Shown in pieces: positions 27,214 through 34,787 of a stretch of DNA of 41,566 bases (position 1 is the first letter of the stretch; the number at the start of each line of letters is the position of its first letter). Both the position numbers and the translations under genes were made by a program. The DNA is from JALJPB01 sp963933115 (GTDB lineage: Bacteria; Pseudomonadota; Gammaproteobacteria; Enterobacterales; Alteromonadaceae), in assembly GCA_963933115.1 (NCBI GenBank), contig CAWVSL010000024.1, forward strand, positions 1 to 41,566, read 5' to 3'. The notes below the pieces were generated by a model. It did no database searches, was not told the origin of the DNA, and saw only the letters and a list, made by a program, of their open reading frames with translations.

Positions 27214-27392
27214 TGCTTCCAAGATGCCGCAGTCAACTTTAGTCCTGAACACCGTGTGTTCAGGGCGGAAATAGCTAACTGTCCGTAGGCTTCTCGATAC
27301 TAGCCGAGCTTGCACAATAGCCAGTCATTAACTTCCTGGAGTAAAACTTATCGGCTCAGGGACATAGAAAACATACAAACACCCCAGAAGAC
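27214..27392 (-). ncRNA. ssrS: 6S RNA
   Basis: Regulatory RNA that mimics an open promoter and sequesters sigma-70 RNA polymerase in stationary phase. Read on the minus strand, the 5' part CTTCTGGGGTG (27390-27380) pairs with CATCTTGGAAG (27226-27216) in an 11-base closing stem. Inside are blocks shared with E. coli 6S RNA: CCCTGAGCCGATA near the 5' side, CGAGAAGCCT on the 3' side, the terminal 9-base-pair hairpin CCTGAACAC/GTGTTCAGG, and TGCGGCATCTTGGA at the 3' end. Length about 179 nt fits (E. coli 184). A TATAAT at 27404-27399 sits just upstream and a T-rich tract follows the 3' end. The place downstream of zapA is the classical one. Confidence 0.92.
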
Positions 27393-27398
27393 AAAACC

Positions 27399-27428
27399 AT
27401 TATAGCTAATATTAGTGTTTTGATGTAA
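27399..27428 (-). promoter_or_regulatory. Promoter of the 6S RNA gene
   Basis: A perfect TATAAT (27404-27399, minus strand) lies seven or so bases before the predicted RNA 5' end. The best -35 candidate, TTACAT (27428-27423, 18-base spacer), is weak. Confidence 0.55.
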
Positions 27429-27506
27429 GTATTTTATTGTAACTGGAGGTTAACCGTTGTTTATTTGAGCTTTTTAATTAAAAAATAAACAAATTAGCGC
27501 TATATG

Positions 27507-27815
27507 TTAGCTTTGTTTTTCTCTGCTCTCTAACATAGCACGTTCAATGGTCGATTTTAATAAATTAATTTTGCTTTGATAGGCTTTACGTTCATGCCTA
27601 ATTTGTTCTTGTGCGGCTATTAAATCATGACTTAAATTTAACGCTGTCATGAGAAGCGATTGTTCTGGTGTAGTAATCATTGTACTGGTATTGGCTTTTA
27701 AAATACGGGTATTTAATTCACCAGCCGCAGCAATTAATGCACTTTCTTGGCCTGTAGGACAAGCTACTTTGAGGGTTCTGTCGGCAATAGTAATTTCAAG
27801 GTGTTGCTGACTCAT
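27507..27815 (-). CDS. zapA: Cell division protein ZapA
   Basis: Cross-links FtsZ filaments at the division ring. The 102-residue protein has an N-terminal beta-rich globular part (ITIADRTLKVACP) and a C-terminal coiled coil from about residue 60 (MTALNLSHDLIAAQEQIRHER...), as in ZapA. It is divergent from ygfB and is followed on its own strand by the 6S RNA gene, the arrangement known from E. coli and relatives. ATG at 27815. Confidence 0.94.
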   Translation of the reverse strand: MSQQHLEITIADRTLKVACPTGQESALIAAAGELNTRILKANTSTMITTPEQSLLMTALNLSHDLIAAQEQIRHERKAYQSKINLLKSTIERAMLESREKQS

Positions 27816-28031
27816 GCTCTCTTTATGTCCTAATGTATTACAAAATAAATATTAAGTTAACTGCCGAAATTTACAGTACAATCGCCACTATAACGGTGCT
27901 CGTTTTACTATGCAAGTTTTGAACACTTGATAGATTAAATTTTCAAGTTTCTTCTATCAACAAAACCTAGCAAGAAATTAAGGTGGGTGGTACGATAGCG
28001 AGCAATACTTGTCTAACTTTAAAATCATTAT

Positions 28032-28613
28032 ATGTCTGATAACAACCTTGAAGAAAATATACTAGACTTTGCCTCTGTTCAAGCAATTATCACTACCGAA
28101 AGTGTGCAAGTGCATGCTGCTGAGTTACATGGGGTGTTAACAGGATTAGTCTGTGCGGGTTTTCCGTTTGAATCTCATGATTATTTAGCAATGATCACCG
28201 ACCTTTTTAATGACGGTGAAAATTTACCGGTCAAGGTTAAAGCCATTGTTAAATTAATGTTTAGTGATATTTGGAAAAACATTTTAGATGACTCTTACGG
28301 ATTTCAATTAATGTTACCTGATGACGATGACTCAATTGTAGAAAGGGGTCATGCTTTAAGCGTTTGGGTACAAGGATTTAATTTGGGCTTCGGACTTCAT
28401 CAAAAAGATAAAGCAATAGTTTCTGGCGATGTTAAAGAAGTGCTCAGTGATTTTGCTGAAATTGCTAATTTATCTGATGAAATGGATGAAGATGAAGATA
28501 ATGAGCAAGCTTATTTTGAAATAGCTGAATATGTCCGTATTTCAGCTTTACTTTGCTTTACTGAGTTAGGTGTTCCTCCCGAAACTAAAAATCAACAAGA
28601 TAAGTTACACTAA
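28032..28613 (+). CDS. ygfB: YgfB/YecA-like UPF0149 family protein
   Basis: Small acidic protein of the UPF0149 family, 193 aa; the biochemical role is not established in general. Family features seen: ESVQVHAAELHGVLTGLVCAG near residues 20-40, the central SVWVQGFNLGFGL near 115, and the helical C-terminus with EIAEYVRISALLCF. Its stop overlaps the pepP start by one base (TAATG), the conserved ygfB-pepP-ubiH-ubiI order. Confidence 0.92.
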   Translation: MSDNNLEENILDFASVQAIITTESVQVHAAELHGVLTGLVCAGFPFESHDYLAMITDLFNDGENLPVKVKAIVKLMFSDIWKNILDDSYGFQLMLPDDDDSIVERGHALSVWVQGFNLGFGLHQKDKAIVSGDVKEVLSDFAEIANLSDEMDEDEDNEQAYFEIAEYVRISALLCFTELGVPPETKNQQDKLH

Positions 28614-29959
28614 TGCAGCATACTTTATTGTCTGTTACTGACTTTGTTGCTAGGCGAGATTATTTCATTAATCAAATGCCAAGTAACAGTATTGCATTAA
28701 TTAGCGCGGCTAGTGAAGTTACCCGTAGTAACGATACTGAATATCCTTTTTGTCAAAATAAAAACTTTTATTATCTTACTGGTTTTAACGAGCCAGACGC
28801 CGTATTGGTCTTAATAAAAGGTGATGAAGTGGATACTGACCGAAACGCTATTTTATTTTGTCGAGAGAAAGATCCACTTCAAGAAGTTTGGCATGGTCGT
28901 AGAGTTGGCCCCCAAAAAGCTTTGCTTGATTATGGTTTTGACAAAAGCTTTGTTTTAAATGAACTTAATCAGTTAATTCCTCAATACTTAAATGATAAAA
29001 GTCACTTACTTTTTTGTCATGGTGATGTTAGTGGTTTTGATAAAAAAATATTTGCTTGGTTAGAAACGGTCAAATCTGGTCATCGCCAAGGTAGTAAAGC
29101 CCCCAACACTATGGTTGATTGCACTAGTTTGTTTCATGAAATGCGACTGATTAAAACTGAAAGCGAACTTAACGTTATGCGTCAAGTGAATATAATTAGT
29201 GGTAATGCCCATCAACGGGCTATGAGAAAATCGGCTATTGGTAAATTTGAATATCAAATAGAAGCTGAAATATTGTATGAGTTCGCTAAAAATGGCGCAA
29301 GAAGTCCTGCTTATAACACTATAGTTGCTGGCGGCGATAATGCTAATATATTGCATTATACTGATAACAATCAGGTGCTTAATAATGGCGAGTTATTGTT
29401 AATTGACGCCGGTGGTGAACTTGCCGGTTACGCCGCTGATATTACTCGCACGTTTCCTGTTAATGGTCAATTCACAGACGCTCAAAAAATTATTTATCAA
29501 CTGGTATTAGATGTTCAAACGTTAGCGATTAATGCGATTAAGCCGAATGCTAATTTTGCTCAATTAAATACACTGACTTGTGATTTTTTGACAACAGAAC
29601 TCCATAAACTCAATATTTTAAAAGGTGATTTACCAGAACTTATTGAAGAAAAAGCCTGTAAAAAATACTTCATTCATGGTTTGGGTCATTGGTTAGGGCT
29701 CGATGTGCATGATGTCGGAGACTATCAAGTTAACAATAAACGTCAGCAGCTAAGAAATTTTGAGCCTGGTATGGTGATGACAATTGAACCAGGTTTATAT
29801 ATTCCGTTAAGTGATACTGACGTTGATGAAAAGTGGCGTGGTATAGGAGTACGGATTGAAGATAATGTCTTGGTTACTGATCAAGGCCACGAAAATTTAA
29901 CAGTAAATGCACCAAAATCTATTGCTGAAATTGAAAACCTGATGGCGAAACATCAATAA
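28613..29959 (+). CDS. pepP: Xaa-Pro aminopeptidase
   Basis: Cytosolic metallopeptidase releasing N-terminal residues before proline. The 448 residues comprise an N-terminal creatinase-like domain (about 1-175) and the C-terminal pita-bread domain. The metal ligands are seen in LIDAGGELAGYAADITRTFP, GLGHWLGLDVHD and MTIEPGLYIP, with a final Glu in IGVRIEDNVLVT. Translationally coupled to ygfB; ubiH follows after 39 bases. Confidence 0.96.
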   Translation: MQHTLLSVTDFVARRDYFINQMPSNSIALISAASEVTRSNDTEYPFCQNKNFYYLTGFNEPDAVLVLIKGDEVDTDRNAILFCREKDPLQEVWHGRRVGPQKALLDYGFDKSFVLNELNQLIPQYLNDKSHLLFCHGDVSGFDKKIFAWLETVKSGHRQGSKAPNTMVDCTSLFHEMRLIKTESELNVMRQVNIISGNAHQRAMRKSAIGKFEYQIEAEILYEFAKNGARSPAYNTIVAGGDNANILHYTDNNQVLNNGELLLIDAGGELAGYAADITRTFPVNGQFTDAQKIIYQLVLDVQTLAINAIKPNANFAQLNTLTCDFLTTELHKLNILKGDLPELIEEKACKKYFIHGLGHWLGLDVHDVGDYQVNNKRQQLRNFEPGMVMTIEPGLYIPLSDTDVDEKWRGIGVRIEDNVLVTDQGHENLTVNAPKSIAEIENLMAKHQ

Positions 29960-29998
29960 CAGACCTTAACGTTTACTTTAATTGACGAGCAACGATAA

Positions 29999-31228
29999 AT
30001 GACTAATGAGTGTCATATAAATAAAACCCTAGAAGCTACTCCTCAAAATTTCGACATCGTCATTTCTGGTGGTGGGCTATCGGGCTGTTTAATGGCGTCA
30101 AGTTTATCTGACTTAAGAAATACTGATGGCAAGTTACTATCGATTGCTATTATTGAAACTGTTGGGATTAGCCAAGGCTATTCACTCAGTTTTGATGATA
30201 GAGTGTTGGCCTTATCCCATGGCACTGCAAGTTATTTTGCCCAACTTGGCGTGTGGGATTTTCTGCAAGAAGTGGCTCAACCGATAGAGAAAATCCATAT
30301 TTCAGACCGGAGTCATTATGGTAAAGCAAGACTTGAGGCAAAAAACCATCAGGTGTCAGCTTTAGGGTATGTCGCTGAAATGTCTCTTATTGGCCAAGCT
30401 CTGCTTCAAGTATTGTTGGTTAAAAAACATATCACTTGGTTTACTCCTGATAGCATTGAGAATATAAACTGGCAACAATCTCACGTTGATATTGAACTTA
30501 ATTCGGGGACATTATTAACCACTAAACTACTGGTTGGCTGTGATGGCGTAAACTCCTCTTGTCGAACTTTTGCAAATATTGAGTCAAACCAAACTTCTTA
30601 TGAACAAAGTGCCTTAATTGCTAATGTTTCCACTAACATTTCTCATCAAAACGTTGCTTATGAACGTTTTACTGAGACAGGCCCTATAGCAATGTTACCG
30701 CTATCGAAAAATCGTTGCTCTTTAGTTTGGACATTAACACCGGCATTGGCAGAACAAATGTTGTTACTTGATGATAATGCTTTTAAAGTTGCACTAGAGA
30801 AAGCCTTTGGTAGCTGGTTAGGTGCAATTACAAAAGTAGGTAAGCGGGATGTTTATCCACTTAATTTAGTGCAAGCTAAAACTCAAATTTATCATCGCAT
30901 GGCACTTGTAGGTAATGCCTCACATACCATTCATCCTATTGCAGGACAAGGTTTTAACCTTGGTGTTAGAGATGTCCAGCAGCTATCGCAACTGATAAAA
31001 ACGGCTCAAAAAAAGGGTGGAGATATTGGTGACTTTGCTTTATTAAATCAGTACCAACAACAACGAAGTAATGATCACAAGCAAGTGATTACATTAACTG
31101 ATTCGTTGGTCACACTGTTCTCAAATCAGTTACCCCCCTTAGTAATAGGCAGGAGTATTGGTTTAAAAGTATTAAATTATTTGTCACCATTAAAAAAAGT
31201 GCTGGTTAATAAAACCATGGGTTATTAA
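29999..31228 (+). CDS. ubiH: 2-octaprenyl-6-methoxyphenol hydroxylase (ubiquinone biosynthesis)
   Basis: FAD-dependent aromatic hydroxylase of the ubiquinone pathway, 409 aa. It has the N-terminal motif IVISGGGLSGCLMASSL (about 19-35), the central VGCDGVNSSCR, and the C-terminal flavin motif GNASHTIHPIAGQGFNLGVRD. GNASH replaces the more usual GDAAH, as in many UbiH proteins. UbiH and UbiI are paralogues; the order pepP-ubiH-ubiI gives the specific names. Confidence 0.92.
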   Translation: MTNECHINKTLEATPQNFDIVISGGGLSGCLMASSLSDLRNTDGKLLSIAIIETVGISQGYSLSFDDRVLALSHGTASYFAQLGVWDFLQEVAQPIEKIHISDRSHYGKARLEAKNHQVSALGYVAEMSLIGQALLQVLLVKKHITWFTPDSIENINWQQSHVDIELNSGTLLTTKLLVGCDGVNSSCRTFANIESNQTSYEQSALIANVSTNISHQNVAYERFTETGPIAMLPLSKNRCSLVWTLTPALAEQMLLLDDNAFKVALEKAFGSWLGAITKVGKRDVYPLNLVQAKTQIYHRMALVGNASHTIHPIAGQGFNLGVRDVQQLSQLIKTAQKKGGDIGDFALLNQYQQQRSNDHKQVITLTDSLVTLFSNQLPPLVIGRSIGLKVLNYLSPLKKVLVNKTMGY

Positions 31229-31304
31229 AGAGTAAGAATTAAAGTGACAGTCGTTAAAGAGCGAGTTATTGCAAGTTTGCAGCGAAAGAAAACCAAGGAA
31301 AAAA

Positions 31305-32543
31305 ATGCAAAAATTTGATGTGTTAATTGTTGGTGCGGGTACAGTGGGATTAACTTTAGCGTTGGCATTACGTAAACAAGGCCAACTCAATGTCGCTATT
31401 GCTGATATAGGTAATATTAACGAGTTGACTGAGCAGCCAGAAGTTAGGGTTAGTGCTATCAATGCAGCAAGCGAGCAAATTTTTATTAATTTAGATGTTT
31501 GGCCATTGATTCAAGCACAACGCTTGCAACCTTATCAGCACATGCATGTCTGGGATAAAGCCGGTTATGGCAAGTTAGACTTTAACATTAACGATCTGTC
31601 GAATAACACCGACAATAATTTTTCTGGTGGTCAACATCTAGGTCATATTATCGAAAATAATGTGATTCGTAACGCCCTATGGAAGAAAGCGGAAGAAGAT
31701 AATGGAATTACCTTTTTTACTGATGAAGCACTCAATAGCATTGGTGCTGGCAGTAGTGAGGTTTTTGTTAGTTTTAACGCAGGTATACCGATTACGGCTA
31801 AATTAGTGGTTGGTGCAGACGGCGCAAATTCATGGGTACGTAAGCAAATGAATATGCCAATAACCTTTCGTGATTATGATCACCACGCACTTGTTGCCAC
31901 CGTTAAGTGTCAGCAAGGTCATCAAAATACTGCCTGGCAAGTATTTCTTCCAACAGGGCCTTTAGCTATGCTGCCTTTGTTTGAAAATAACTTATGCTCT
32001 ATTGTTTGGTCAACATCTCCTGATGATGCAAAACGATTGGCTGAACTTGATGAAAATACCTTTGCTAAAGAGCTAACAGCAGCGCTTGATGGGAAGTTGG
32101 GGAAGGTGACATTAGAAAGTCAACGTTTCACCCAACCATTAATGATGCGTCTTGCTCACGACTTCGTCAAAGACAAGGTTGTACTTATTGGTGATGCGGC
32201 CCATACCATTCACCCGCTTGCTGGTCAGGGCGTTAATTTAGGTTTATTAGACGCAGCAGCTTTAGCACAAACGCTTTGTGTAGATGTTAGTAATATCAAT
32301 AATTGCAGCAAAGCACTCCAGGCTTTTTCTCGATGGCGAAAAAGTGAGGCAACCGAAATGGTTATTGCTATGGAAGCCATTAAACAAGTATTCTCCCCAC
32401 AACACCAAGCTCCTAAATTATTACGAGGGTTTGGCATGACATTACTCAATCACTTTTCACCAGCCAAAAAATTACTGATTCAACAGGCATTAGGCTATCA
32501 ACGTAACTTGCCACTATTAGCAAAAATCAATAACAAAATTTAG
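31305..32543 (+). CDS. ubiI: 2-octaprenylphenol hydroxylase (UbiI/VisC)
   Basis: Second FAD-dependent hydroxylase of ubiquinone synthesis. An open frame extends to a TTG at 31269, but ATG at 31305 has AAGGA five bases upstream and begins MQKFDVLIVGAGTVGLTLA right before the flavin motif, so I use it (412 aa). VVGADGANSWVRKQ and GDAAHTIHPLAGQGVNLGLLD follow as in the family. It is a paralogue of the preceding ubiH, likely in the same transcript (76 bases between). Confidence 0.92.
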   Translation: MQKFDVLIVGAGTVGLTLALALRKQGQLNVAIADIGNINELTEQPEVRVSAINAASEQIFINLDVWPLIQAQRLQPYQHMHVWDKAGYGKLDFNINDLSNNTDNNFSGGQHLGHIIENNVIRNALWKKAEEDNGITFFTDEALNSIGAGSSEVFVSFNAGIPITAKLVVGADGANSWVRKQMNMPITFRDYDHHALVATVKCQQGHQNTAWQVFLPTGPLAMLPLFENNLCSIVWSTSPDDAKRLAELDENTFAKELTAALDGKLGKVTLESQRFTQPLMMRLAHDFVKDKVVLIGDAAHTIHPLAGQGVNLGLLDAAALAQTLCVDVSNINNCSKALQAFSRWRKSEATEMVIAMEAIKQVFSPQHQAPKLLRGFGMTLLNHFSPAKKLLIQQALGYQRNLPLLAKINNKI

Positions 32544-32813
32544 TCGAATAACATAATAAACAAGAGTTATCACGACATCTTATATCGAACCATTAAATTA
32601 TCACTATGGGTAAAAGATGTCTCTAACAATAACTTTACTCTAGCAACCGAATTTTTCCAAAAGAGAAAAAATATTTATTCTAAAAATTAATCACAACTAA
32701 TATACAGTGAGAGTAATGCTGTTGGAATTTAATTTTTTAAAATGCGCCTTTGTCAAATTTAATTCCGTTATATTTTATTAGTCAGTTTTATATTTTATAA
32801 AACGCACTTTACT

Positions 32814-32826
32814 TGTTGAATCAACA
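32814..32826. promoter_or_regulatory. Dyad overlapping the gcvT -35 box (candidate operator)
   Basis: TGTTGA-A-TCAACA is a perfect 6-base dyad around one base, and it covers the -35 hexamer TTGAAT at 32816-32821. A protein bound here would block RNA polymerase. The regulator is unknown; GcvA, PurR and Lrp act on gcv in E. coli but I cannot match this site to any of them. Confidence 0.4.
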
Positions 32827-32844
32827 GCTTTCTAGGTTTATAAT
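32816..32844 (+). promoter_or_regulatory. Sigma-70 promoter of gcvT
   Basis: TTGAAT (32816-32821) and a perfect TATAAT (32839-32844) are exactly 17 bases apart. Transcription would start near 32851, giving an untranslated leader of about 80 bases with AGGTGA just before the gcvT ATG. Confidence 0.68.
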
Positions 32845-32932
32845 AAATTCATTATTTTGTAAATATTCAATCTTTATTCTACTTTATATAAGACAAGGTC
32901 TTTAAAGGTAGATGATTAACAGGTGAAACCGT

Positions 32933-34021
32933 ATGAGTAATAAAACAGTATTACATGGCAAGCATTTAGAAGCAGGCGCAAAAATGGTTGATTTTTATGG
33001 CTGGGAAATGCCGATCAACTATGGCTCTCAAATTGAAGAGCATCATGCGGTTCGAACGGCTGCCGGTATGTTTGATGTTTCTCACATGACTATTGTTGAT
33101 ATCCAAGGTAGAGACGCTAAAGCCTTTTTGCGTCGTTTAGTGATAAATGACGTTGCAAAGTTAACTGTACCGGGTAAGGCACTTTATACCGGTATGTTAA
33201 ATGAAGCAGCCGGCGTGATTGATGATTTAATTATTTATTTTTTTACCGATACTGATTACCGTTTAGTGGTTAACTCAGCAACACGTGAAAAAGATATGGC
33301 TTGGATGACTAAACAGTCTGCAGGGTTTGATCTTGTTATTAGTGAACGCCCTGAATTTGGTATGCTTGCAGTGCAAGGCCCAGAAGCTAAAGCAAAAGTG
33401 GCGACATTATTAACTGATGAGCAAAAAGCCTCCGTTGAAGGTATGAAGCCCTTTTTTGGTGTACAAGTAGGTGACGTGTTTATTGCGACTACTGGTTATA
33501 CCGGTGAAGAGGGTTATGAAATTATTGTTCCAGACACTGTGGCTGCTAAATTATGGCAAGACTTACTTGACGCTGGCGTTAAACCCTGTGGTTTAGGCGC
33601 CCGTGATACCCTTCGTTTAGAAGCCGGGATGAATCTTTATGGTTTAGATATGGATGAAACCATCTCACCCATTGCCGCCAATATGGCGTGGACTATTGCA
33701 TGGGAACCTGAAGATCGTGATTTTATTGGTCGAGAAGCTTTAACGGCACAAAAAGCGGCTGGCGATCAACCTAAGCTTGTTGGTTTGATACTTAAAGAGA
33801 AAGGCGTCTTGCGTTCTCATCAGAAGGTCATAACTCAATTTGGTGAAGGTGAGGTTACTTCGGGAACTTTTTCACCAACCCTAGGCCACAGCATTGCTAT
33901 GGCACGTGTCCCCCGCAGTGTGAAAATTGGTGACACAGTAGAAGTTGAAATGCGTAAAAAACTCGTTAAAGTACAAGTGACCAAAGCGAGCTTTGTTCGT
34001 AACGGTAAAAAAGTTTTTTAA
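32933..34021 (+). CDS. gcvT: Glycine cleavage system T protein (aminomethyltransferase)
   Basis: Transfers the methylene unit from the H-protein lipoyl arm to tetrahydrofolate, releasing ammonia. The 362-residue protein starts TVLHGKHLEAGAKMVDFYGWEMP and has YGSQIEEHHAVRTAAGMFDVSHM and GARDTLRLEAGMNLYGLDMDE, all typical of GcvT. It is the first gene of gcvT-gcvH-gcvP, but the two spacers in this cluster are long (188 bases each) and each contains hairpins. Confidence 0.97.
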   Translation: MSNKTVLHGKHLEAGAKMVDFYGWEMPINYGSQIEEHHAVRTAAGMFDVSHMTIVDIQGRDAKAFLRRLVINDVAKLTVPGKALYTGMLNEAAGVIDDLIIYFFTDTDYRLVVNSATREKDMAWMTKQSAGFDLVISERPEFGMLAVQGPEAKAKVATLLTDEQKASVEGMKPFFGVQVGDVFIATTGYTGEEGYEIIVPDTVAAKLWQDLLDAGVKPCGLGARDTLRLEAGMNLYGLDMDETISPIAANMAWTIAWEPEDRDFIGREALTAQKAAGDQPKLVGLILKEKGVLRSHQKVITQFGEGEVTSGTFSPTLGHSIAMARVPRSVKIGDTVEVEMRKKLVKVQVTKASFVRNGKKVF

Positions 34022-34119
34022 CCATCAACTTAAGTGCTTAGTTTATAATAAATAAGTTTTGAGTCAGTGGTAAAGTTATTGACTAGCTCAAATAAAATTA
34101 AAATTTAGGTTATAGTATG

Positions 34120-34143
34120 AACTAGCAAATATCATTGCTAGTT
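34120..34143. repeat. Hairpin between gcvT and gcvH
   Basis: AACTAGCAA and TTGCTAGTT form a perfect 9-base-pair stem with a 6-base loop, ending in GTTTTA, about 65 bases before gcvH. It may slow or partially terminate transcription or protect an mRNA end. The T-run is short. Confidence 0.5.
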
Positions 34144-34209
34144 TTAGGTAAGCTATAACAAAAGACTTTCTTAAAAGTTAACAATATAATTAATACAGGA
34201 ACAATAAAA

Positions 34210-34599
34210 ATGAGCAAGATTCCTTCAGAGTTAAGATACGTAGCATCACACGAATGGGTTCGTACCGAAAGTGACGGTACTGTTACTGTTGGTATTACTG
34301 AACATGCCCAAGATCTTTTAGGTGACATGGTATTTGTTGAGTTACCTGATGTTGGTGATACGGTATCAACCGGTGATGACGTAGCGGTATGTGAATCAGT
34401 AAAAGCGGCTTCAGACATATATGCCCCAGTTTCTGGTGAAGTTATTGCTGTAAATGAAGAGCTTGAAGATGCCCCTGAGTTAGTCAACTCAGACGCCTTT
34501 GGTGAAGGTTGGTTATTTAAAATTAAACTGGATGATGCAAACGAAGTTGAAAGTTTGCTCGATGCAGATGGTTACCAAAATATACTTGACGAAGATTAA
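34210..34599 (+). CDS. gcvH: Glycine cleavage system H protein
   Basis: Lipoylated carrier shuttling the aminomethyl group between the P, T and L proteins. The 129-residue acidic protein has HEWVRTESDGTVTVGIT and the lipoylation site ESVKAAS with Lys65, and ends GWLFKIKLDD...LLDADGYQN as in the family. The stop codon sits within a perfect 14-base palindrome (GAAGATTAATCTTC, 34591-34604). Confidence 0.97.
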   Translation: MSKIPSELRYVASHEWVRTESDGTVTVGITEHAQDLLGDMVFVELPDVGDTVSTGDDVAVCESVKAASDIYAPVSGEVIAVNEELEDAPELVNSDAFGEGWLFKIKLDDANEVESLLDADGYQNILDED

Positions 34600-34645
34600 T
34601 CTTCAATTAAATTTTACTCCTGTACAGAGTAGCTTTCATTACTGG

Positions 34646-34674
34646 TTAAATAAGCTAACTTAAATCTTATTTAA
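34646..34674. repeat. Stem-loop in the gcvH-gcvP spacer
   Basis: TTAAATAAG and CTTATTTAA form a 9-base-pair AT-rich stem with an 11-base loop. A smaller stem, TACTC/GAGTA with loop CTGTACA, lies just before it (34615-34631). Together with the downstream terminator-like hairpin, they make this spacer unusually structured. Confidence 0.45.
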
Positions 34675-34727
34675 CTTTTAATTTGAGTTACTTATATAAA
34701 GTGGATTGTTTACGAACACCGTTATAT

Positions 34728-34764
34728 AAGCCTCTAACAACATGTTTGAGGCTTTCTTTTTTTT
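34728..34764 (+). terminator. Intrinsic-terminator-like hairpin 23 bases before gcvP
   Basis: AAGCCTCTAACA pairs with TGTTTGAGGCTT (one mismatch) around ACA and is followed by TCTTTTTTTT. This is a textbook rho-independent terminator. It lies between gcvH and gcvP, leaving too little space for a promoter after it, so gcvP must depend on read-through. It may act as an attenuator or set a lower level of P protein than of H protein. Confidence 0.75.
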
Positions 34765-34787
34765 ACATTTTTTAGAGAAGCTGTTTT

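Larger units (their letters stand above)
32544..32932. other. 389-base region upstream of gcvT
   Basis: No gene. An 8-base inverted repeat, GACATCTT (32574-32581) and AAGATGTC (32614-32621), lies shortly after ubiI and may belong to its transcript end, but without a T-run. The gcvT promoter and an overlapping dyad are in the right half. I looked for a glycine riboswitch here and found none of its conserved blocks. Confidence 0.5.

Noticed and set aside
27244..27264. Nine-bp hairpin CCTGAACAC/GTGTTCAGG as a terminator of zapA
   Set aside because: It is better explained as the terminal hairpin inside the 6S RNA; no T-run follows it directly.
32544..32932. Glycine riboswitch upstream of gcvT
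   Set aside because: Expected by analogy, but the conserved purine-rich and CCGAAGG-type blocks of the tandem aptamer are absent, and a normal promoter explains the region.
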